This document shows positions 30,411 to 40,768 of a DNA stretch of 64,000 nucleotides, in pieces. Position numbers and translations under genes: made by a program. The stretch is from an uncultured Verrucomicrobiales bacterium (GTDB lineage: Bacteria; Verrucomicrobiota; Verrucomicrobiia; Verrucomicrobiales; Akkermansiaceae), in the NCBI GenBank assembly GCA_905478925.1, contig CAJQKQ010000015.1, forward strand, positions 18,098 through 82,097. The letters run 5' to 3'. Every line of letters starts with the position of its first letter. The first letter of the stretch is position 1. The notes beneath the pieces are model-generated. The model did no database searches, was not told where the DNA came from, and saw only the letters and a list, made by a program, of their open reading frames with translations.

Positions 30411-31307
30411 ATGTTGGAAGCACGCGGACTGAGCAAAACCTTCGGCGGAAAACCGGCTTTGCGGAACGTTTCCTTCCGCCTCGAAAAAGGCGAGATCTAC
30501 GGGCTACTCGGCCACAACGGCGCGGGCAAAAGCACCTCGCTGGGCATCATTCTCGGGATGGTCGCCCCGGACAGCGGCGAGGTCGAGATAGCCGGGGTTT
30601 CCGTCCAGAAAAACCGCGGCAAGGCTCTCGCCAAGGTCGGCGCGATCTTCGAGGCACCGGCGTTCTACGACTACATGAGCGGCTGGGATAACCTGAAAAT
30701 CCTGATGGGATATTCAGGCGGATTCGATGTGAAGGCAGCGGAGGAAGTCGTTGCAAGGGTCGGCCTGGAGAAGCGGATCGGCTCCAAGGTGCGCACCTAC
30801 AGCCACGGCATGCGGCAGCGGTTGGCGCTGGCGCAGGCGCTGTTGCCAGAGCCGGAGTTGTTGCTTTTGGACGAGCCGACGGATGGGCTCGATCCCGAAG
30901 GTATCAAGTGGTTCCGGGATTTCATCCTCAGCCTACGGGAGGAGAAAGGCATGACAGTACTGTTCAATTCTCACCTGCTCGCCGAGGTGGAGCTGATGTG
31001 CGACCGCGTGGCGATCCTGCGCGAAGGCAGCCGGGTGTTCGAGGGATCGGTCAAAGATTTCCGAAATGAGATACCGGTGTATGAGGCGGAGCTGGAGCCG
31101 TGGGATATCGCGGAAGGTTGCATCCGCCGGGCTGGCGGAGAAATTCTAGCAGGCGACAGGTTCTCCCTGCCCGGCGACACCGATCCCGCCGGATTGGTGG
31201 ATGCGTTGATCCATGCCGGTGTCCGCGTCCGCAGCTTCGCAAAGATCCGGAGAACCCTGGAGGATGTATATATGGAAATCCTGGACGGCGCCGCCAGCCC
31301 GAACTGA
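30411..31307 (+). CDS. ABC transporter ATP-binding protein
   Basis: GLLGHNGAGKSTSLGIILG, YSHGMRQRLALAQALLPEPELLLLDEPTDGLDP. Confidence 0.9.
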   Translation: MLEARGLSKTFGGKPALRNVSFRLEKGEIYGLLGHNGAGKSTSLGIILGMVAPDSGEVEIAGVSVQKNRGKALAKVGAIFEAPAFYDYMSGWDNLKILMGYSGGFDVKAAEEVVARVGLEKRIGSKVRTYSHGMRQRLALAQALLPEPELLLLDEPTDGLDPEGIKWFRDFILSLREEKGMTVLFNSHLLAEVELMCDRVAILREGSRVFEGSVKDFRNEIPVYEAELEPWDIAEGCIRRAGGEILAGDRFSLPGDTDPAGLVDALIHAGVRVRSFAKIRRTLEDVYMEILDGAASPN

Positions 31308-31366
31308 TCAAGTTTCCTTATTTCTCCTGTCCGAGAATCCCTGCACGAACACGTAGCAAACTGAGA

Positions 31367-34300
31367 TCAGTCGCTGACCTTGGCGAAGCGGTCGCTGATG
31401 GACTGGATGATAAACCAGATCATGGGGACGGCGACGAGGCTGACGCCGGTCGCGACGAGGAGGCCGAAGCAGACGGTGGTGCCGAGGACTTTACGGCTTT
31501 CGGCGCCGGCTCCGGAGGCGATGAGGAGGGGGATGACGCCGAGAATGAAGGAGAAGGCGGTCATGAGAACGGCCCGGAAGCGAAGACGCACGGCACTGAG
31601 GGCAGCCTCAAGCGTAGTCTTGCCGGATTTCTTTTCCATCACGGCGAACTCGACGATGAGGATGGCGCTCTTGGTGGCGAGACCGATCAGGAGGACGATT
31701 CCGATCTGGGTGTAGATGTTATTGGTCATGCCCCGCATCATGAGGCCGCCCACGGCACCGAGCAGCGCGGTGGGGACTGAGAGACAAACGGAGATCGGGA
31801 TGGTCCAGCTTTCGTACTGAGCGGCGAGGACAAGGTAGACCATGAGGATGGAGAATCCAAAGATGCCGGCCATGGCCATCGGGTTGATACTGCGTTCCTG
31901 GAACGAGAGGTCCACCCACGCAAATCCCATCGAGGAGGGCAGTTCTTTGTCGGACATGTCTTCCATGAGGAGGAGCGCCTCCCCGGAGCTATAGCCGGGT
32001 GCGGCTTGGCCGATGATCTTGATGGTTGGGTAGAGGTTGAAGCGGGTCACGGTCTGGGGGCCGACAATTTCCTCAATGTTGGCGACGGTGCCGAGCGGAA
32101 TCAGCTTGCCGGAGGGCCCGGGCACCTTGAGTTCCTCGATGTCGGATGGATTCATCCGGTAGGGAGCGTCGGCTTGGGCGGTGACGCGGAAGACCCGCCC
32201 AAATTTGGTGAAGTCGTTGATGTAGGCGGAGCCCATCGCAATCGAGAGCGTGTTATAGACTTCGCTGAGCGAGGCACCACGTTTTTTGACCTGTTCGCGG
32301 TCGATATCGACGCGGAGTTGGGGTGCGGTGGACCGGAAGGTGGTGCGGAGTCCCTGCAGGCCGGTCTGGGCGTTGCCATTGGTGATGATGGTGCCGCCGG
32401 CTTGTTGGAGGCCGGCGAGGCCGGAGCCTTGACGATCCTGGAGCATGTAAGTGAATCCGGCGGAGGTTCCGAGTCCGGGAAGAGAGGGCATGGGGAAGGC
32501 GACCAAGAGGCCATCCTCAATTTCGGCGAGCCCCTTGTTGATGTGTCCGAGGATGGCAGTTTGGTGTTGTTCCGGGACGGGGCGATCGTCCCAATTTTCG
32601 AAGGTAACGAACATCATGGCGGCATTCGGGGAGGCCGCACCATCGACGATGGAATATCCTCCCACCGCGAGGATATCCTTCACGCCGGGGACGTTTCCGA
32701 TGATTTTACCGGCGCGGGAAATAACTTCATCGGTCCGCTGCAGGGAGGCCCCATCCGGGAGTTGGATATTGACCATGCAATAGCCTTCATCTTCCTGTGG
32801 GACGAAGCCGGTGGGGAGTTCGGAGAATCCAAAGCCGGCGAGGCCGATGATACCGGCGAAGATCATCGCTCCGATCACGGAGCGGCGGACCGCAACCTTC
32901 ACTGCCCAGGTGGTTGCGTTGGTGGAGGAATCGACTGTGCGGTTGAAGAGCTTGAAGAGGCCGCGGGGTTCTTTGCTGTTCTTGCGCAGAAGGATGGCAC
33001 AGAGCGCGGGGCTCAGCGTGAGGGCGTTGATGGAGCTGAAGACTGTGGCAATCGAGATGGTGACGGCGAACTGCTTGAAGAGTGTGCCGGTGATGCCGGG
33101 GATGAAGATGGTGGGGACGAAGACCGCCAGGAGGACCAGGGTGGTGGCGATGACGGGGCCGGAAACCTCCCGCATGGAAATGATGGCGGCTTCTTGTGGA
33201 TCCTTGCCGTCCTGAATGTGGCGAACGACGTTCTCGACCACCACGATGGCGTCATCGACCACGATTCCGATGACAAGGACGAGTCCGAAGAGGGTGAGCT
33301 GGTTGATGGAGAAGCCCAGCACCTGGAGCACGGCGAAAGTGCCGATGAGGGAGACCGGGATAGTGAGGGCAGGGATAATGGTGGCCCGGAAGTTCTGCAG
33401 GAATATGTAGACCGTGAATACGACCAGTAAGAGGGTTGCGACGAGGGTGATGATGACCTCCTTGATGGATGCTTTGACCACATCAGTGGCGTCGTAGGCG
33501 ATGGCGTAGTGCACTCCCGCCGGGAAATTCTCGGAGAGTTCCTCAAGCTTGTCTTTGACCCCTTGGGCGACATCCATGAGGTTGGTGCCGGGGATTTGAT
33601 AGATGGCAAGGGCGGCGGAGTCCTTGCCGTTGAACTGGGATGAGGTGTTGTAGGAATCGGATCCTTCCTCGACGCGGGCGATGTCCTTGATGCGGAGGAG
33701 GCGTCCGTCCTTGGTCGTTTGGATGACGATGTTTTCGAACTCCTCGATGTTAACGAGGCGTCCGGGTGTGGTGACGATGAATTCCTGCGCGCTGCCCGGG
33801 GCGGCAGGTTCCGCGCCGATTCTGCCAGCGGCGACCTGCACATTTTGTTCGCGCACGGCAGCGACAACATCTCCGGGTGAGAGTCCGCGCACGGCGAGTT
33901 GGTCGGTATCGAGCCAGATGCGCATGGCGAGTTGGCCGACTCCGAAGACGGTGACGTCGCCGACATCGGCGACGCGGGAGATTTCGTCTCGTAATTGGAG
34001 GGTGGCGTAGTTCGAGAGGAAGGCGTCATCGTAGAGGGCTTCGCCGGTTGTGGGGTCCTCATCGGAGGTGATGGCGGCGAAGATGGCGATGTCGGAGGAT
34101 TTCTTTTTGACCGTGACGCCGCGGCGTTTGACCTCTTCGGGGAGGCGGGCTTCGGCGAGCGCGACGCGGTTCTGGACCAGGACGTTGGCGATATCGAGAT
34201 CGGTGCCGGGGGCGAAGGTGACGGTGAGTGACATCGACCCGTCGTTTCCGCAGACCGAGGACATGTAGAGCATGCCCTCCACACCGTTGACTTCAGTCTC

Positions 34301-34498
34301 GATGGGGGCCGCGACGGTATCCGACACGGTGGAGGCGTCCGCGCCTGGGTACGATGCCGAGATCGTGATGGTGGGAGGAGCGATCTCCGGGTAGCGGGCG
34401 ATGGGGAGGGCTAGAAGAGCCACCAAACCGACCACGATCGTGACGATCGAAATGACGGAGGCGAAGATGGGGCGCCGAATGAAAAACTCGCTGAACAT
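31367..34498 (-). CDS. Efflux RND transporter permease, HAE1/AcrB type
   Basis: 1043 aa; FFIRRPIFASVISIVTIVVGLVALLALPIARYPEIAPPTITISASYPGA, VVDDAIVVVENV. Confidence 0.93.
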   Translation of the reverse strand: MFSEFFIRRPIFASVISIVTIVVGLVALLALPIARYPEIAPPTITISASYPGADASTVSDTVAAPIETEVNGVEGMLYMSSVCGNDGSMSLTVTFAPGTDLDIANVLVQNRVALAEARLPEEVKRRGVTVKKKSSDIAIFAAITSDEDPTTGEALYDDAFLSNYATLQLRDEISRVADVGDVTVFGVGQLAMRIWLDTDQLAVRGLSPGDVVAAVREQNVQVAAGRIGAEPAAPGSAQEFIVTTPGRLVNIEEFENIVIQTTKDGRLLRIKDIARVEEGSDSYNTSSQFNGKDSAALAIYQIPGTNLMDVAQGVKDKLEELSENFPAGVHYAIAYDATDVVKASIKEVIITLVATLLLVVFTVYIFLQNFRATIIPALTIPVSLIGTFAVLQVLGFSINQLTLFGLVLVIGIVVDDAIVVVENVVRHIQDGKDPQEAAIISMREVSGPVIATTLVLLAVFVPTIFIPGITGTLFKQFAVTISIATVFSSINALTLSPALCAILLRKNSKEPRGLFKLFNRTVDSSTNATTWAVKVAVRRSVIGAMIFAGIIGLAGFGFSELPTGFVPQEDEGYCMVNIQLPDGASLQRTDEVISRAGKIIGNVPGVKDILAVGGYSIVDGAASPNAAMMFVTFENWDDRPVPEQHQTAILGHINKGLAEIEDGLLVAFPMPSLPGLGTSAGFTYMLQDRQGSGLAGLQQAGGTIITNGNAQTGLQGLRTTFRSTAPQLRVDIDREQVKKRGASLSEVYNTLSIAMGSAYINDFTKFGRVFRVTAQADAPYRMNPSDIEELKVPGPSGKLIPLGTVANIEEIVGPQTVTRFNLYPTIKIIGQAAPGYSSGEALLLMEDMSDKELPSSMGFAWVDLSFQERSINPMAMAGIFGFSILMVYLVLAAQYESWTIPISVCLSVPTALLGAVGGLMMRGMTNNIYTQIGIVLLIGLATKSAILIVEFAVMEKKSGKTTLEAALSAVRLRFRAVLMTAFSFILGVIPLLIASGAGAESRKVLGTTVCFGLLVATGVSLVAVPMIWFIIQSISDRFAKVSD

Positions 34499-34513
34499 GA
34501 CTGGGCGGCGGGT

Positions 34514-35716
34514 TTAGTCTTCCTTGTTCGGGGCGGTGGGAGCCTCAGGGGCGGTGGGCGACCCAACCCCCGGTTCCCGAGGAACCTCGCGCGGGGCGAC
34601 TACGACATTTTCGCGGACCCGTTGCAGGCCGAGGACGATGATCTTGTCTTCGCCGGTGAGCCCGGATTCGACGATGCGGAGTTCGATGTCCGGGCCGTTC
34701 TGGACGGATTCATTGACTCGGTCGCCGAGAGCGATGTTTTTGCGCACGACCTTGTTGCCCTCACCGATGGTGAGGGCGAAGTGTCCGCCGAGGTCCTGTT
34801 GGATGGCCGTCGCAGGGATCAGGATAGCGTCCTGGACGACTTCGGGTCTGGGGATTCTGATGCGGACGAAGAGGCCGTCGGCGAGCTTGCCGTCGGGGTT
34901 GGGGACATTGGCCCGGACCATGAGCGTGCCCGATGCTGTGTCGAGGCGGTTGTCGGCAAACTCGATTTTGGCTTCGTGGTCCTCGTAGCGGGCACCATCC
35001 GCGAGAGTGAGCGTGCCGGTGGGTTGGATTCTGTCTTCGTCCTCGTAGCCTTTGCGCCGACGCAGGAACTCGAGGGAGCGTCGTTCATCGACTTCAAAAT
35101 AGACCCGCATCGAGGAATCATCCACGATGGTGCAAAGCACGGTGGCCTCCTTGTCACCCACGAGATTGTATTCATCGACCGTGAGTTCGGAGATCCGGCC
35201 GGAGATGGGGGCGCTGATATCGCAGTAGCCGAGATTGGTCATGGCGGCCTTGAGTTCGGCGGCCGCGGTGGCGACCATGGCCTCGGCGGCGGCAACGTCT
35301 GCTTCGGCGGTCTTGACCTCGATTTCGGCGACCGCTTGCCCTGCGCTAACACGGCGCTCCAAGGTGGTTACGGCAATTTTCAGGTCGGCCGCGGCGCGTG
35401 CCTGGGCCGCCAGAGCCGAATCCCGTGCCGCCTCGTAGAAGACCTTCTCGATAGAGAAGAGTGGCGTGTCCTTTGCGATGCGTTTGCCGGGGTGAAAATC
35501 ATCACCGACCGTTAATATCCCTTTCACGCGGGCTCGGACTGAGACGACCTGGTTGGCCTCGATGCGACCGGGATATTCTGAGTAGATCGTTTCGTCCCGG
35601 ACGATGGGGAGTTGGTAACCAACCTCGGTGGGGGCGGGTGGGGCGAAGCTGTTCTTCTCTCCGCAGGCGGCGAGAAAGAGGGCGGTGGCGCAGAGCAAGA
35701 AGTGGCGAGGAGACAC
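34514..35716 (-). CDS. Efflux RND periplasmic adaptor
   Basis: Lipoprotein-like start, SEYPGRIEANQVVSVRARVKGIL, GYCDISAPISGRIS. Confidence 0.9.
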   Translation of the reverse strand: MSPRHFLLCATALFLAACGEKNSFAPPAPTEVGYQLPIVRDETIYSEYPGRIEANQVVSVRARVKGILTVGDDFHPGKRIAKDTPLFSIEKVFYEAARDSALAAQARAAADLKIAVTTLERRVSAGQAVAEIEVKTAEADVAAAEAMVATAAAELKAAMTNLGYCDISAPISGRISELTVDEYNLVGDKEATVLCTIVDDSSMRVYFEVDERRSLEFLRRRKGYEDEDRIQPTGTLTLADGARYEDHEAKIEFADNRLDTASGTLMVRANVPNPDGKLADGLFVRIRIPRPEVVQDAILIPATAIQQDLGGHFALTIGEGNKVVRKNIALGDRVNESVQNGPDIELRIVESGLTGEDKIIVLGLQRVRENVVVAPREVPREPGVGSPTAPEAPTAPNKED

Positions 35717-35730
35717 GAGGCGGGAGTGTT

Positions 35731-37197
35731 TCAGGGTTTGTCGATGCCGGCTTTGGCGGACTGCATGCGAGTGCCACCTCCGAGAGCGCGGTAGAGGGCG
35801 ATGTGGTTGATGGCGTACTGACCCTCACTGGCGGCGGCGGCATCTTGGTTTGCAAAGATGGTGCGCTGGGCATCGAGAACGTTCTGGAAATCGACTAGGC
35901 CCTCGGTGTAGTTCTTGGTGATGAGGGTGACTGTCTCCTCGGACCACTCCACGGCCTTGTCCAGATGGTTGCTGCGTGCACTTTCGTAGCGGATGGAGGA
36001 AAGCGCGGTTTCGACTTCGGCGACGGCTTGGAGGACGGTCTTTTCATAGGTGGCCAGGGCTTGGCGGGTGCGGGACTCCTCGACGCGGACGAGCTCCCTG
36101 ATGCGACCGCCTTCGAAGATGCGCCATTGGAAGCCAGGCCCGAGACTGTAGGCTCGCGCTTGGGAACTGAGAAAATCTCCGGAGTCGATGGATTGCAGGG
36201 CGAAGGTGCCTGAGAGGGAGAATTTGGGGTAGAGCTCAGCTTTGGCGACTCCGATTTGGGCGGTTTGGGCGGCGAGTTGGCGTTCTGCGGCGCGGACGTC
36301 GGGACGGGCGCGGATCAGATCGGCCGGGATGCCTACGGACACGCTGCGCTTCGGATTAGGGATATCGTCGCTGGAGCCGAGCAGCGAGACGACGCTGCCC
36401 GGGTAACGTCCCAACAGAACGGCGAGCCGGTTGGTGGTTGCGGCAAGTTGGGTTTGCAGTTGAGGGATGAGGGCGCGGGAGGTGGCGAGGTTGGATTCGG
36501 CTTGGCTGACATCGATCTGAGGAGCCAGGCCAGCTTCTTTGCGGCCGCTGGTGATTTTGACGGACTCGGCTTGTTTCGAGATATTCGATTTGGCGATGGA
36601 AATGCGTCGTTGGATGGTGCGGTATTCGACGTAGCTGCTGGCCACCTCGGCGTAGATGATGACCATGGTGTCATGATAGTATTCTTCGATGGCCTCGAGG
36701 CTGGCGGAGGACGCTTCGACGGCGCGGCGGAGTCCGCCGACGAAGTCCATCTCCCAGCCTGCGTCGATGTGGGAGTCATAGAAGTTGGTAGGGTTGGGCT
36801 TGGCGAAGGGGAGTGCTTCGCTGGAGCGTTCGCGGGAAACACGACCCCCGGCACCGACAAAGGGGGCGAGTCCGCCCCGGGCGATGCCGCGCATGGCGCG
36901 GGCTTCTTCGACGCGTTCGGCCGCAATGGCTACATCGCGGTTTTGGGTTTCCGCGAGGGCGATGAGTTTGTTCAGCTTGGAGTCGTTGAAACCGCGCCAC
37001 CAGCCTTGGATCTGCGGGGTGCTCTTATCGAGTCCCGCTTGGAGGCTGGCATTCCAAGCGTCGGGAACGGGGATGCCGGGAGAAGCATAGTTGGGGCCGA
37101 CCGGGGCGCAGGCGCTCAAACCAAGGGCGAGCGTCAGAATGCAGGGAAAGAAACGATTCACGAGTGAGAAACTGCCCGCAGTTTCCGAGGGATACAA
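35731..37197 (-). CDS. Outer membrane efflux protein (TolC/NodT type)
   Basis: LGLSACAPVGPNYASPGIPVPDAW, RPDVRAAERQLAAQTAQIGVAKAELYPKFSLSG. Confidence 0.9.
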   Translation of the reverse strand: MYPSETAGSFSLVNRFFPCILTLALGLSACAPVGPNYASPGIPVPDAWNASLQAGLDKSTPQIQGWWRGFNDSKLNKLIALAETQNRDVAIAAERVEEARAMRGIARGGLAPFVGAGGRVSRERSSEALPFAKPNPTNFYDSHIDAGWEMDFVGGLRRAVEASSASLEAIEEYYHDTMVIIYAEVASSYVEYRTIQRRISIAKSNISKQAESVKITSGRKEAGLAPQIDVSQAESNLATSRALIPQLQTQLAATTNRLAVLLGRYPGSVVSLLGSSDDIPNPKRSVSVGIPADLIRARPDVRAAERQLAAQTAQIGVAKAELYPKFSLSGTFALQSIDSGDFLSSQARAYSLGPGFQWRIFEGGRIRELVRVEESRTRQALATYEKTVLQAVAEVETALSSIRYESARSNHLDKAVEWSEETVTLITKNYTEGLVDFQNVLDAQRTIFANQDAAAASEGQYAINHIALYRALGGGTRMQSAKAGIDKP

Positions 37198-37726
37198 GGA
37201 GGATTATATCTTGAATCGGGATCGCAACCAAGGTGGGTCGTGGGCGACAAGTCGCTATATCAGAGCCCTTCGAGGCGCTCACTGCCGGTGCCGGTGCCGG
37301 ACTCATAGTGCTCGCGGACGTTGCCGAAGACCGACATTCGGAACAAGGCGCTTGTCGCTGTGACAGGGGGGATTTCACGATGTAAACCTGACCCCTTTCT
37401 AACGTGTTTCGGAGGAAATGAAATCAGCGCTGGAACGGATAACCCTTTGGAACTCCCCAGAAATCAGGAGAGTGTTGCCTTAAGGATGCGCCCGATTCGG
37501 TTTGTCGATCCATTGCGTAGAGAATTTCAACGGAACTCGACCGAAGCTCCGTTGGAACCTCGTCGAAAACAGAGCGATCACCGGTGGCCTAGATCGTCGG
37601 AGTTGGCATGAGCTTCTTCTCATGACGGCAACTGCCAAAGCTCAGAAGTCCAACGATCAGAACAAATACCTGAAATAATGATCCATGGCCAATTCATCTT
37701 CTATCGATTGCATACCGCGTCCAGAC

Positions 37727-40700
37727 TTACTCGACCCGATAGGGTACCTTGTAGAGAATGGCGTAAAAGACCGGCAGGACCAACATCGTAAAGACCGTGG
37801 CACACATCAGACCGAAGATGATGGTGACCGCCATCGAGACGAAGAACGCATCGAAAATCAGTGGAATCATGCCCAGCGCCGTGGTTAAGGCGGCCATCGC
37901 GACCGGCATGAGACGGTTCGTTCCGGAGTTCAGGAGGGCCGTCAGGGGCGGGTGGCCGGCGGCGTTCTGCACGTTGATCTCGTCGACTAGCACGATGGCG
38001 TTCTTGATGAGCATCCCGATCAGACTCAGCAACCCGAGGAGGGCCATGAAACCGAACGGCTGCCCGGTGACCAGTAGGCCCAGGCTGACTCCGATCAGGG
38101 CCAGCGGCACGCACAGCCAGATCATCAGTGGCTGGCGTAGGTTGTTGAACAGGGCGATGGTCGTGAGCACCATTAGGGCGATGAAAACCGGCAACTTCGA
38201 GACTAGGGCGCCCTGAGCCTTTCCGGAGTCCTCGTACTCGCCGCCCCATTCGATTTCGTAGCCGTCGGGGCGCGGGATGGCCTCGATCTGGGGGCGCAAG
38301 CGATCTAGGAGTTTGCTGGCCGCGCCCTCGATGGGATCCGCCAGGATCGTGAGGGTGCGCTTGCGGTCGCGCCGATAGATAACCTCGTCCTCGAAGACGG
38401 TGTCAACCTTCTGCACCACCTGCGAGAGGGGGATGTAACTCTCGGCGGCAGGGCTCCAAATCTGGAGGCTCATGAGGTGCGCCACGTCCCGGCTTCCGTC
38501 ATCCGGAGCTCGCGCGATCATGGGCAGCAACAGGTCGCCGTCGCGAAAGACCCCGACCGTTTCACCCTGAAATGCTTCGCGCATCACGAAGGCGACGTCG
38601 CGTCTCTGAATGCCGGCGAGGTTGGCTGCTTCCTCGGAGATCACGGGACGCAAGGTCTTCACCCGGTTGCGCCAGTCGTTCTTGATCGCGCGCGCGTCGG
38701 GATCCTTCTCCATGATGGCGACGGCCTGTTCCCCAAGCTCGCGGAGCACGTCCGGATCGTCCCCAATGAAGCGAGCCCGGATCTTGCCATTCGATCCCGG
38801 ACCGAGCTCGAACTTGAAGGCATAGGTGAGAGCCTCGGGGTATTCATCCGCCCAAGCGCGGTCGATCTCGCGAATCAGACCATCCATTACCTTGGGGTCA
38901 TCGACATCGACGAGGAATTGGGCGTAGGCCGGGTTCTGCTTCTCCGGGGCGTAGGTCAGTAGGAAGCGCAATCCACCCTTTCCGACAAGGGATGAGACAT
39001 GGGATACCCCCTCGCGCTGAAGGAGATCCTGCTCCATTCGCTCGACGCGCTTCACGGTTTCCTCGATTTTGGTGCCCTGCGGCAGCCAGACGTCGATCAT
39101 GATTTGAGGCCGGGTGGACGGCGGGAAGAAGCTTTGCTCGATGAACCCGAAGCCGAAGATCGCAAGGCCGAACACGATCGCCACGACTCCGACCGTCACC
39201 CAGCGAATCCGGATGCAGAGTTTTAGAAAATTCCGGTAGAGGCGGTACAAGGGCTTATCGAAAGGATCCTTCTCCTCCTCATCCTTCTTCTTCCCCGCCT
39301 TGAGCATCCAGACGCACAGCAGCGGCGTCAAGGTCACCGCCGTCACCCAACTGAGCAGGAGCGACACCAGGATAACCTGGTACAAGGAACGGCAGAATTC
39401 GCCGGTGCTGTCCTGAGAGGTGCCGATGGCGGCAAAGGCCAGCACCGCGATGACGGTGGCGCCCAACAGGGGAATTCCCGACTGCTTCACCACCCGAAGG
39501 GCGGCATCGTAGGCCGATTCGCCGCGCTTCATTCCCGTCTGAATCCCATCCACCACCACGATGGCGTTGTCCACCAACATGCCCAACGCGATGATCAGGG
39601 CTCCCAGCGAAATGCGTTCGAGCGCCACCCCCATCTGGATGAGGAACGTGAAACTGCCGATGATGGTCACCAGCAACACCGTTCCAATGATGAGGCTGCT
39701 GCGGAATCCCATGAAAAACACGAGCACCACGATCACGATCGCGACCGCCTGGATGAGGCTGCTGGAGAAGCCCTTGATGGCCTTTGCGACGGCATCCGAT
39801 TGCATGGAGACCACTCCGTACTCCAGACCCAATGGCAGTTGCGACTGCAGTTCATCCATGCGTTTCTTCAAAGCTTCACCCATCGTCACGACGTTACCCC
39901 CGCTGACTGTCGAGATTCCGATGGCGAGCGCGTTCTGGCCGTCGAATCGAATGATCTCGGTGCGCGGATCGACGTAGCCACGCCGGATGTCCGCCACCTC
40001 CTTCAGGTAGAATTGCTTGCCCTCCGACCGGATGAGGATGTTCCCGAGATCCTCGGTCGAATCAAAGCCCCCGGTGGGAGTGAGGGTAAGGAATTCTTCA
40101 CCGATCTCCACCCGCCCGCTGTTCGATACGATGTTGCGTCTCTGCAGTTCATCGTAGATGGCGGTGCTGGGAATACCGAGCTGGGTGAGGCGATCTTGGC
40201 GGGGCTCGATGTAGATCGCTTCGCGCTGTTCGCCGAAGGTGCTGATCTTCGCTACATCATCCACCAGGAGGAGTTCCTTGCGCAACAAGTCGCCGACCTC
40301 CTTTAACTCGGCGTAGGTGAAATCCTCGCCGTAAATGACAAAGAAAACCCCGAAAACATCACCGTAATCGTCGACCACGATCGACGGGCCGGCCCCCGGC
40401 GGGAGATCGCCCTGTGCATCGTCGATCTTGCGTCGCAACTCATCCCACACCTGCGGGAGACCGGCCCGGTCGTATTTGTCCTTGATCGTGACCGTGACGG
40501 TCGAGAGGCCTCGATCAGATTTTGACTCGATTTCCTCGAGCTGCCCGAGCTGCTGGGTCGCCATTTCGATTCGGTCAGTGACCTCCTCCTCAACTTCAAG
40601 CGCCGAAGCTCCCGGATAGGGAGTGATGACAAGGGCGTCCTTGATCGTAAACTCCGGATCCTCAAGGCGGCTCATTTTCTGAAATGCCGAGATCCCCGCT

Positions 40701-40768
40701 GCAAAGAGGGCAAGTGTCAGCACCACCGTGACGGTGCGCTTCTGAAGGCAGATTTCCGCGATATTCAT
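37727..40768 (-). CDS. Efflux RND transporter permease (second system)
   Basis: 1013 aa; LQKRTVTVVLTLALFAAGISAFQKMSRLEDPEFTIKDALVITPYPGASALEVEEEVTD. Confidence 0.93.
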   Translation of the reverse strand: MNIAEICLQKRTVTVVLTLALFAAGISAFQKMSRLEDPEFTIKDALVITPYPGASALEVEEEVTDRIEMATQQLGQLEEIESKSDRGLSTVTVTIKDKYDRAGLPQVWDELRRKIDDAQGDLPPGAGPSIVVDDYGDVFGVFFVIYGEDFTYAELKEVGDLLRKELLLVDDVAKISTFGEQREAIYIEPRQDRLTQLGIPSTAIYDELQRRNIVSNSGRVEIGEEFLTLTPTGGFDSTEDLGNILIRSEGKQFYLKEVADIRRGYVDPRTEIIRFDGQNALAIGISTVSGGNVVTMGEALKKRMDELQSQLPLGLEYGVVSMQSDAVAKAIKGFSSSLIQAVAIVIVVLVFFMGFRSSLIIGTVLLVTIIGSFTFLIQMGVALERISLGALIIALGMLVDNAIVVVDGIQTGMKRGESAYDAALRVVKQSGIPLLGATVIAVLAFAAIGTSQDSTGEFCRSLYQVILVSLLLSWVTAVTLTPLLCVWMLKAGKKKDEEEKDPFDKPLYRLYRNFLKLCIRIRWVTVGVVAIVFGLAIFGFGFIEQSFFPPSTRPQIMIDVWLPQGTKIEETVKRVERMEQDLLQREGVSHVSSLVGKGGLRFLLTYAPEKQNPAYAQFLVDVDDPKVMDGLIREIDRAWADEYPEALTYAFKFELGPGSNGKIRARFIGDDPDVLRELGEQAVAIMEKDPDARAIKNDWRNRVKTLRPVISEEAANLAGIQRRDVAFVMREAFQGETVGVFRDGDLLLPMIARAPDDGSRDVAHLMSLQIWSPAAESYIPLSQVVQKVDTVFEDEVIYRRDRKRTLTILADPIEGAASKLLDRLRPQIEAIPRPDGYEIEWGGEYEDSGKAQGALVSKLPVFIALMVLTTIALFNNLRQPLMIWLCVPLALIGVSLGLLVTGQPFGFMALLGLLSLIGMLIKNAIVLVDEINVQNAAGHPPLTALLNSGTNRLMPVAMAALTTALGMIPLIFDAFFVSMAVTIIFGLMCATVFTMLVLPVFYAILYKVPYRVE

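Noticed and set aside
32006-33430. 474-aa Asp/Glu/Gly-rich plus ORF
   Set aside because: Antisense shadow of the RND permease; composition typical of antisense translation.
37200-37726. Possible gene between the two RND clusters
   Set aside because: Only short frames without motif; left as non-coding.
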